A stretch of DNA of 10,254 nucleotides from an uncultured Bacteroidota bacterium (GTDB taxonomy: Bacteria > Bacteroidota > Bacteroidia > Chitinophagales > Chitinophagaceae), in the NCBI GenBank assembly GCA_903881265.1, contig CAIRSV010000101.1, forward strand, positions 1-10,254, in the 5' to 3' direction. The notes under the pieces are model-generated. The model saw only the letters and a program-made list of their open reading frames with translations, searched no databases and was not told the origin of the DNA. A program made the translations under genes and the position numbers. Shown here piece by piece: positions 1-6,231 of the stretch (position 1 is the stretch's first letter; each line of letters begins with the position of its first letter).

Positions 1-1497
1 CATTTGTTGTTTCTTTGGTGTCACCAATACAACAATGGGTTCATAATCACCTTGAGCAATCCCATCTGCAGGCGCTATCCAAGCATACACTCTACCATTA
101 GCGGTATTGACGGATTGCCGGTAATTGCCTTTCCCCTGCCCAACAAAGGAAAAACTCAATGCGTATTTGGCACTGTCTTTATTGGTTGAAAAAAGATACA
201 CATTGTTATATACGAGACTGTTTACGAGCGTATCTATTTTTGCGTAGAGCACCTTGCTATTGCTAAACGTATCTACAGGTTGAACGCTTGTATAATAGGC
301 ATTTTGAATACTATCACCTAAGGTTGAAAGAAATTGTATTTTGGATGAATCGAGTGATTGTTGTACCGTCTGATTTTTTGAATCCTGATTCGAATATACA
401 TTCAATCGTACCTGAAGCTTGTCGTTTACCTTCCATTCATCATTGACATACAAGAGTGAGTTGAGGTAATTCCGATCTGAAAATTCGAACTCAACGGTGA
501 TGCGTAAGTCTTTAGTGACAAAACGCTTGGGCATAAATGTTATTTCCGCTGTGTTATAATCGATGATATAATCAAATTCTTCGCCGCGTTTCATAAGATT
601 ACCATCGATATACACGCGTTCAGTTCCTGCTAGAATAATAAAAAATTGTTCGCCATTCGAACCTGTCAATTTGTATGGCCCTTGATTTCCTTCAAGCGGC
701 GTCAATACGTTACGTACAAATTTTCCTTTTGCTAGTGAGGCTCCCACAGCCACTTTGTTTTCACCGTTGGAAGATGTCTTACATGAACTAGAAAAAAAAC
801 CACCTTGTACACGTTTATAGAAATTCATAAAGTAGCCACTTGGCTTTTTAATATCATAATCACCAACGATGAGGGCTGCGCGTTTTCGTTTCAATTGAAT
901 AGACACCTTATCAAACTCTTGCAATTGTTGCGTATTACCTTCGGGTTGAAAGGGCAATGAGTTATCCGTGATAGCGGCGGCAAGTTTAATACTATCGCCA
1001 AGATCACCTTCCAACTGAAGATTAAATTGCGAATTCAAGACAACATCTTGATTGTTGCCAAATGACAGGGCCCTACCGAAACTACCTGTGTAATCAACAT
1101 TGCCGAAATCGATGAATACACCATTCGTATTGGCTTGTATCGCATCATAATAAAAGGGTGTGGCCGCAAATGATTGTTCAATCAGTCTGACGTTCTTGTG
1201 ATAATATCTTTTTGAAAAATTAATTGGGAACACCTTATAATCAATTCGAACGCTATCCATTGTTGGTCGTTGCTTCCATCGCAATACACTGTTGGCATAA
1301 TCAATACTAAAAGCTGCCGTATCGACGCCTTCGACACGAATTGAAAGCGGAATGATGCTCAGGGAATCTAATTGCAAAGAGTCTCTTACTACAGCGAATT
1401 TTCCAGTACGATTATTGCTAGCATCAGCCAATTGAGCCATGCCAACGCAAGGCCATAAAAGCGCCCATATGATCAGACTGATGTTCCTATGAATCAA
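1..1497 (-). CDS. Large exported, probably outer-membrane protein, N-terminal part (3' end beyond window)
   Basis: I translated 499 uninterrupted codons on the minus strand, still open at position 1, so the C-terminus is missing. An in-frame TAG at 1513-1515 limits the start. The first ATG in frame (1438-1440) would remove a clear signal peptide: residues 1-22 from TTG at 1495-1497 contain LIHRN, a hydrophobic run (ISLIIWALLWPCV) and a GMA|Q cleavage site. I therefore prefer the TTG start. The mature part is rich in beta-strand patterns with no membrane helix. Segments that look conserved are GSFGRALSFGNNQD (about 138-151), ITDNSLPFQPEGNTQQLQ (about 176-193), GDYDIKKPSGYFMNFYKR (about 212-229), and a module at about 279-345 containing GPYKLTG, GTERVYIDG, RGEEFDYIIDYNTAEITF and FEFSDRNY. 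I recall this pattern from very large uncharacterised Bacteroidota surface proteins but know no gene name. The role is unknown; a surface or beta-barrel protein is inference. It is transcribed away from the histidine kinase gene. Confidence 0.85.
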   Translation of the reverse strand, partial: MIHRNISLIIWALLWPCVGMAQLADASNNRTGKFAVVRDSLQLDSLSIIPLSIRVEGVDTAAFSIDYANSVLRWKQRPTMDSVRIDYKVFPINFSKRYYHKNVRLIEQSFAATPFYYDAIQANTNGVFIDFGNVDYTGSFGRALSFGNNQDVVLNSQFNLQLEGDLGDSIKLAAAITDNSLPFQPEGNTQQLQEFDKVSIQLKRKRAALIVGDYDIKKPSGYFMNFYKRVQGGFFSSSCKTSSNGENKVAVGASLAKGKFVRNVLTPLEGNQGPYKLTGSNGEQFFIILAGTERVYIDGNLMKRGEEFDYIIDYNTAEITFMPKRFVTKDLRITVEFEFSDRNYLNSLLYVNDEWKVNDKLQVRLNVYSNQDSKNQTVQQSLDSSKIQFLSTLGDSIQNAYYTSVQPVDTFSNSKVLYAKIDTLVNSLVYNNVYLFSTNKDSAKYALSFSFVGQGKGNYRQSVNTANGRVYAWIAPADGIAQGDYEPIVVLVTPKKQQM

Positions 1498-1658
1498 AAC
1501 CGAATATTGTTTCTATTAACGCTAAAAATAAGTATAATGTATCTGAATAGGTTAATTTATTTGAAGGAACAAATGCACGTAGAATGCAATCGAATAGACG
1601 TTTCATAAAAAAACCGAATGAAATATCTTAAAATCGCAGAAATTGCGTTTTGATAAAG

Positions 1659-1666
1659 TACATTTA
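1659..1666 (+). promoter_or_regulatory. Candidate -7 promoter box of the histidine kinase/regulator operon
   Basis: TACATTTA matches the Bacteroidota sigma-A -7 consensus TAnnTTTG at all but the last base. It ends 15 nt before the ATG at 1682, the same spacing as the ahcY box. No convincing TTTG -33 element lies at the usual distance, so the call is tentative. The whole 184-bp divergent gap (1498-1681) is AT-rich. On the minus strand I found only weak matches that could serve the divergent gene, for example TGCATTTG at 1570-1577. Confidence 0.4.
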
Positions 1667-1681
1667 GAGATTCATGTTAAG

Positions 1682-2689
1682 ATGAGCACATTCAAAAAAA
1701 ATAGTCTATTGCACAGTATCGGAATCATGGCCTTCCTTGCCATTCCGCTGCTATTTCCATCGTATTCAACACCTTTCCTGATGAAGGAATTAGAATCATT
1801 CGTGCTGATTGTCTTATTTTTTTATTTGAACTATTATTATCTCATCACAACTTTTTATTTCAAAAAAAAATATGGTAGCTATGTAAGTATCTTGTTGGTG
1901 TTGTTTATTTTGATCACAATACTCCCGGTATCCTTTTTGTTCAATCAATCACCTGCAGTGGGCAAGGTATGGACGGAACCGCATGGCATGAATGGTTTGC
2001 TCTCGCCATTCTATGCAGATATCAAACGGAACCTGCTTTTGTTTGCCACCGCTTTTTTCGCATCCATTGCATTTCGCATCAATGACCATTTAAAAAAACT
2101 AAATCAAGAAAAAATCAATGCGGAACTATCCTATCTCAAGGCTCAGATTAATCCGCATTTCTTGTTCAATACGCTCAATAGTATTTATTCGTTAGCGATT
2201 GTAAAATCAGAAAAGACAGCGACATCCATCGTAAAGCTTTCGGGTATGATGAGGTATGTGATCAGCGAGACATCCAAAAAATTCGTTTCACTTGAGAAGG
2301 AGATGAATTATATTGATAGCTATATCGATCTTCAGAAAATTCGATTAGGAGAAACGGCCCTTGTCAATTACTCATTCAACGGCGATGTCAAAGACAAATT
2401 AATTGCCCCTTTGATGCTGATTCCGTTTATCGAAAATGCGTTTAAACATGGTGTAAATCCAGAAGAGCCGTCGCAAATAGATATCCAACTGAGCGTATCA
2501 GAAACTAATTTATATTTACACGTCTTTAATTTAAAAGTGCCTCATCGATTCAATAAAGCAGATCATTCTGGATTCGGTTTAAAAAATGCCAAGGATCAGC
2601 TGACCTACCTTTATCCTGGCAAGCACCAATTAAAAATTGAGGATACTTCGTTTAGTTTTACAGTAACCCTAAATATCAATATCACATGA
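1682..2689 (+). CDS. LytS-type sensor histidine kinase
   Basis: This 335-aa inner-membrane sensor kinase autophosphorylates on histidine and passes phosphate to the regulator encoded next. Four hydrophobic segments (about residues 12-27, 40-60, 67-87, 117-131) form a compact membrane sensor without a large extracytoplasmic domain. A short linker follows, then the His_kinase domain (PF06580 type): AQINPHFLFNTLNS holds the phospho-acceptor H159. The HATPase part has an N-box IPFIENAFKHG (N252) and a G-box GFGLKN (297-302) followed by YLYPGKH. These are hallmarks of the LytS/YehU class. A frame extension to TTG at 1643 exists, but ATG at 1682 gives a sensible start just before the first membrane segment. 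The stop overlaps the regulator start (ATGA, 2686-2689), so the two are translationally coupled. The ligand cannot be told from sequence. The middle ATPase box reads VFNLK, without a classic DxG; this is common in the class. Confidence 0.93.
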   Translation: MSTFKKNSLLHSIGIMAFLAIPLLFPSYSTPFLMKELESFVLIVLFFYLNYYYLITTFYFKKKYGSYVSILLVLFILITILPVSFLFNQSPAVGKVWTEPHGMNGLLSPFYADIKRNLLLFATAFFASIAFRINDHLKKLNQEKINAELSYLKAQINPHFLFNTLNSIYSLAIVKSEKTATSIVKLSGMMRYVISETSKKFVSLEKEMNYIDSYIDLQKIRLGETALVNYSFNGDVKDKLIAPLMLIPFIENAFKHGVNPEEPSQIDIQLSVSETNLYLHVFNLKVPHRFNKADHSGFGLKNAKDQLTYLYPGKHQLKIEDTSFSFTVTLNINIT

Positions 2690-3390
2690 TCAAAGCAATC
2701 GCACTAGACGACGAACCGTTAGCCCTTGAAATTATTGATTCATTTTGCGAGCAAAGTGATAAAGTCCAATTAGTGAAAACGTTTCTCAAACCGAATGATG
2801 CCGTCAAGTATATTGAAAATTTTCCGGTTGACCTTCTATTTCTGGATATCCAAATGCCATCTATTTCGGGTATCGACTTTTTCCGCAACCTGAATCGGGA
2901 TGTCATGGTAATCTTCACCACAGCGTATACCGAATACGCCATCGAAGGATTCAACTTAAATGCAATTGATTATCTGTTGAAACCATTCACCTATGAACGT
3001 TTCCAGCAAGCCACTACAAAGGCGCAGGAATATTATAATTTCATAACAAATGCGGGCAATGTAAAGCAACCCTTTATTTATATCCGTGCCGATTACAGTC
3101 TGCTTAAAATAGACATCCAAGATATCATTTACATCGAAGGATTAAATGACTATCTGCGTATCCATCTGAGAAATCAGAAACCTGTCGTAGCACGTATGAC
3201 GCTTAAAGCCTTGATTGAAAAATTACCTGCCAATGATTTTCTCAGAGTGCACAGGTCGTACATCGTATCGCTGACATCTATTTTAAAAATCGCCGCAAAA
3301 ATGATCCATATCAAAGTCAATGACTCGGCGGTGCCCTTGCAAATAGGAAAAAGCTACGAGGAAGAAGTGTACAGTGTTTGTAAGATGTAG
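2686..3390 (+). CDS. LytTR-family response regulator
   Basis: A 234-aa cytoplasmic transcription factor, partner of the overlapping kinase. The receiver domain (about 1-115) has the acidic pair D8-D9, the phospho-acceptor D54 in FLDIQMP, the switch T78/T79 in FTTAY, and K99 in LLKPF, so it looks fully phosphorylatable. A linker leads to a LytTR DNA-binding domain (about 130-230) with FIYIRADYSLLKI, DIIYIEGLNDYLRIH, LPANDFLRVHRSYIVS and IQIGKSY-like ending (LQIGKSYEEEV). All of this is typical of the Bacteroidota LytS/LytR pairs. Such regulators usually bind paired short sites near target promoters. The nearest downstream target candidate is the secreted-protein operon beginning at 3516, but I could not find a clear LytTR site pair in the gap, so the target is inferred from position only. 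Confidence 0.95.
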   Translation: MIKAIALDDEPLALEIIDSFCEQSDKVQLVKTFLKPNDAVKYIENFPVDLLFLDIQMPSISGIDFFRNLNRDVMVIFTTAYTEYAIEGFNLNAIDYLLKPFTYERFQQATTKAQEYYNFITNAGNVKQPFIYIRADYSLLKIDIQDIIYIEGLNDYLRIHLRNQKPVVARMTLKALIEKLPANDFLRVHRSYIVSLTSILKIAAKMIHIKVNDSAVPLQIGKSYEEEVYSVCKM

Positions 3391-3432
3391 TATTCATCTC
3401 AAGTTTTCAATTCTTAGCCTAAAAAATAACGA

Positions 3433-3459
3433 TTTGTTAATTTAAGCGTTCTACATTTG
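3433..3459 (+). promoter_or_regulatory. Candidate promoter of the three-gene T9SS cargo operon
   Basis: TACATTTG at 3452-3459 is a perfect match to the Bacteroidota -7 box TAnnTTTG, and a TTTG at 3433-3436 could be the -33 element. The spacer is 15 nt, shorter than the roughly 19 nt I would expect. A start of transcription near 3464-3467 would leave a leader of about 50 nt before the ATG at 3516. No clear terminator separates it from the regulator gene upstream, so read-through is also possible. Confidence 0.55.
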
Positions 3460-3475
3460 TTTATTAAAGAACAAA
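3456..3475. repeat. Inverted repeat over the predicted transcription start
   Basis: TTTGTT (3456-3461) and AACAAA (3470-3475) form a perfect 6-bp inverted repeat with an 8-nt AT-rich centre. It overlaps the end of the -7 box and the expected transcription start, where a repressor site or early RNA hairpin could act. In AT-rich DNA a 6-bp repeat can arise by chance. Confidence 0.3.
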
Positions 3476-3515
3476 CAGGAATACTGGTTCTGATAAATTA
3501 ATCAATTAGAAAAGA

Positions 3516-5210
3516 ATGAAAAAAATCATGTATGCATTGTCGTTCATTGTCACAATGGCAAGCTCTTCAATCAAGGCACAACAATATAACGGGTACACCT
3601 TGTACAGCACCTCTAACGGCACCACGGCTGTATTGCTGGATACCAACCAAGTCGCTTTTAAAACATGGACCGGCTTAAGCGCTGCCACAGGATATTCATC
3701 CTATCTGATGCCTGGCGGAACATTGGTACGCGCTGCGAAAGGAGGAACAACCCCTTCAGGAGCTCCGGGAGGACCCATTTGTGGTAAAGTTCAAAAATAT
3801 GATTACAGTGGCGCTTGTACGTGGGACTTTACCTATGCAGGCACTGATTATATCTCTCATCACGATATCTGCCCTATGCCCAATGGCAATGTGTTAGTCA
3901 TTGCCTATGAAAAGAAAACAGCGACAGAAGTAAGTGCAGCTGGAGGTAACAGCTCAATCATTATGTGGCCGGATAAAATTGTTGAAATTCAACCCACAGG
4001 CGCTACCACAGGTACAGTCGTTTGGGAATGGCATGCTTGGGATCATCTGATGCAAAGTGTTGATGCTGCCAAACCTAATTATGTTGCAGCAGCCACCATG
4101 ATTGATCATCCTGAATCGCTGAATATTAATTATAAACAAAAAAGCGATTGGCTGCATATGAATGGATTGGATTATAACCCTATCCTCGATCAAATAGCTT
4201 GGAGTTCTCATAATTTGAACGAATGGTATATTATCGACCATAGCACCACAAGCGCCGAAGCGGCGTCTCATTCGGGCGGAAATTCTGGCAAAGGTGGCGA
4301 CATTCTATATCGTTGGGGAAACCCTATTGCCTATGGAGGTACATCGGCGGCGATTCTTAATGTAACGCATGATGCCCATTGGATTCCAGAAGGAGTTCCA
4401 AATGCAGGCCGATTGGTAGGTTTTAATAATAAAGGAGTTTCTGCGACTGCGTCATCAGTCGATCAGATTACCACGCCTATTAGCGGATATACATATACAA
4501 AAGTAGCGGGACAGGAATTTGGACCTTCAACTTACACGGCACGTCACGCGGTCAATGGATACAGCAGCAATATGGGAAATTCGTATCAATTACCAAACGG
4601 CAATATGCTGGTTTGTGTGGCCACTTCAGGAAAAATATATGAGATCAATGCAGCCGGAACTCAACTATGGTCGAAATCAATAACAGGTCAGCAAGTACCG
4701 CAATCGTTCAAATATGACAGCTGCTATATCTTCAATCAACCTCCCGCTATTCCAACCATCACATTAAACGGATCTGACTTGACATCCACAGCGGCCACCA
4801 CATACCAATGGTATATGAATGGCGTGCTCATAAGCGGCGCTAATAGTCAGAATTTTTCACCTACAGTAAGTGGTGTGTATGTGGTGCGTATTACAGATGC
4901 AAACGGTTGTGTTTACAGGTATTCGTCTGGCTTTACGTATACTAAGATTCCTGCCTCCATGACAAACACAGATTATTCAAATGATATTGTGGTCTATCCA
5001 AACCCAGGCACAGGGCTTTTTACAATTAAGGATGCTAACCAATTGAATGATAACTTTACAGTTAATGTGTTTGATTCTTACGGTCATCTTGTTTTGAATT
5101 TCAGCAATATGAAAATGATTAATTTATCGTCATTATCTAATGGCATTTACTCAATCAATATTACTTCCGAGAAAGGATCCGCCATTAAAAAAGTATCATT
5201 AATCAAATAA
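3516..5210 (+). CDS. Arylsulfotransferase-like beta-propeller protein with T9SS sorting domain
   Basis: A 564-aa secreted protein. Signal peptide at 1-21 (MKKIMYALSF..., cleavage about SIKA|QQ). Residues about 25-405 resemble the aryl-sulfate sulfotransferase families (PF05935/PF14269), periplasmic or surface enzymes that move sulfate from one phenolic compound to another through a sulfohistidine. Supporting motifs are HHDICPMPNGNVL (115-127), DWLHMNGLDYNP (211-222), WSSHNLNEWYIID (229-241), ILYRWGNP (273-280), THDAHWIPEG (294-303) and a final blade GNSYQLPNGNMLV (364-376). Histidines 214, 232 and 295/298 are candidates for the active site. An Ig-like stretch follows (about 410-478; YQWYMNGVLI, TDANGC), then a type A sorting domain (about 492-564; VVYPNPGTGLFTI, SNGIYSINI, ending VSLIK) for export across the outer membrane. 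It is the first gene of an operon, 8 bp before the next. Sulfotransferase activity is inferred; a purely structural propeller is possible. Confidence 0.85.
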   Translation: MKKIMYALSFIVTMASSSIKAQQYNGYTLYSTSNGTTAVLLDTNQVAFKTWTGLSAATGYSSYLMPGGTLVRAAKGGTTPSGAPGGPICGKVQKYDYSGACTWDFTYAGTDYISHHDICPMPNGNVLVIAYEKKTATEVSAAGGNSSIIMWPDKIVEIQPTGATTGTVVWEWHAWDHLMQSVDAAKPNYVAAATMIDHPESLNINYKQKSDWLHMNGLDYNPILDQIAWSSHNLNEWYIIDHSTTSAEAASHSGGNSGKGGDILYRWGNPIAYGGTSAAILNVTHDAHWIPEGVPNAGRLVGFNNKGVSATASSVDQITTPISGYTYTKVAGQEFGPSTYTARHAVNGYSSNMGNSYQLPNGNMLVCVATSGKIYEINAAGTQLWSKSITGQQVPQSFKYDSCYIFNQPPAIPTITLNGSDLTSTAATTYQWYMNGVLISGANSQNFSPTVSGVYVVRITDANGCVYRYSSGFTYTKIPASMTNTDYSNDIVVYPNPGTGLFTIKDANQLNDNFTVNVFDSYGHLVLNFSNMKMINLSSLSNGIYSINITSEKGSAIKKVSLIK

Positions 5211-5218
5211 GGTATACC

Positions 5219-6217
5219 ATGAAAAAACTAGTATTTATCCTATTAGCAAGTCTGCCATTAACCCCACTAAATGCAAAGAAAGTTATGTTCACAGTGAATA
5301 TGACTGGACAAACAACCATTAGTGCGCTGGGCATACACATCATGGGCGACTTTCAAACTGCCGCTGGAGTAGGTGCAGATTGGACTCCCAATACCTGTCT
5401 AATGACACAGGATGCCGTTGATACCAATCTCTATCACTATACGGTTGACATTCCTGCCTTTACGAAATATGAATATAAGTATCTGAATGGCGACCAAACG
5501 TATGAAGTTGAAGTAGTGCCACTTGAATCTCAGGTTGGTTACAATTTTGACGATAATCGCTGGATATATATTGATTCGCTGGATGCAGATACGATGAAGC
5601 TAGCACCGGTGGTATTTTCAGCTAATGCGCCATTGGGACTTCATATGATTCGTTTTTTAGTAGATATGACAACCCAGCCTTATAATGCCACCGGGGTGCA
5701 TGTAGCGGGAAGTTTTCAGGGTAATGATCCGTCTACCCATAGGATGTATAGCTTTGGGAACAATGTGTTTGAGATTATATCCTATATGCCACTTGGAAGT
5801 TATACCTATGTATACTACAATGGAAATACAAGCACACAGGCCGAAACCGTTCCTTCGCCATGTGCAGTGTCTGGACAAAGAGCCATCAATCTTGGTATCG
5901 ATACCGTTTTGCCGAATGTGTGTTTTTCAAGTTGTTTAACCTGCTACCCTACATTTGTTTTACCAACAGCCTTTGATGCCTCCATCACGATGTTCCCCAA
6001 TCCAATGAATCAACAAACGAGCATTTTCTTTAAGGATGCAAGCGATTATCACCATGTGGTGCTAACAGATTTCACAGGACGACAAATTACAAAAAAATTA
6101 TTTGTCCGCGAAAAAACGTTGAATATAGCTCGAGCTACTTTGTCTAAAGGAATCTATACCGTTACCGTCGAAAACAATAGAGGCAAGAGATTGTCTCAAC
6201 AACTTATTGTAGAATAA
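5219..6217 (+). CDS. T9SS-exported protein with two carbohydrate-binding-like Ig-fold modules
   Basis: A 332-aa secreted protein without an obvious catalytic domain. Signal peptide about 1-19 (MKKLVFILLASLPLTPLNA|KK). There are two related modules. The first (about 21-134) has VMFTVNMTG, GIHIMGDFQ, DWTPNTCLMT and YEYKYLNGD. The second (about 143-242) has IRFLVDMTTQ, GVHVAGSFQGNDP, YTYVYYNGN and ETVPSPC. This pattern (extended strand, VHxxGxFQ, then EYKYxNG) is the one I know from starch/glycogen-binding-like (CBM20/CBM48/AMPK1-type) domains in Bacteroidota secreted proteins. A small cysteine cluster (C235, C239, C242) precedes the sorting domain (about 254-332; MFPNPMNQQTSI, SKGIYTVTVE, ending QQLIVE). 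It lies between the sulfotransferase-like and CotH genes and may be a surface binding or adaptor protein. Real glycan binding is not shown. The second module has Asn where I would expect Trp (FQGND instead of FQGWD). Confidence 0.82.
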   Translation: MKKLVFILLASLPLTPLNAKKVMFTVNMTGQTTISALGIHIMGDFQTAAGVGADWTPNTCLMTQDAVDTNLYHYTVDIPAFTKYEYKYLNGDQTYEVEVVPLESQVGYNFDDNRWIYIDSLDADTMKLAPVVFSANAPLGLHMIRFLVDMTTQPYNATGVHVAGSFQGNDPSTHRMYSFGNNVFEIISYMPLGSYTYVYYNGNTSTQAETVPSPCAVSGQRAINLGIDTVLPNVCFSSCLTCYPTFVLPTAFDASITMFPNPMNQQTSIFFKDASDYHHVVLTDFTGRQITKKLFVREKTLNIARATLSKGIYTVTVENNRGKRLSQQLIVE

Positions 6218-6231
6218 TAAATGATCGAATT

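Noticed and set aside
4..189. 61-codon plus-strand ORF at the left edge
   Set aside because: It lies wholly antisense to the large surface protein, whose frame is open for 499 codons.
1643..1681. TTG-initiated extension of the histidine kinase by 13 residues
   Set aside because: It adds a polar stretch before the first membrane segment and runs across the predicted promoter box; the ATG at 1682 is better.
2682..2954. Antisense ORF over the response regulator start
   Set aside because: It is a shadow of a strongly supported coding frame, with no signal or domain of its own.
3391..3515. Paired LytTR binding sites in the gap before the cargo operon
   Set aside because: Several GTT cores occur, but none matches the nine-base consensus well and the spacing is irregular.
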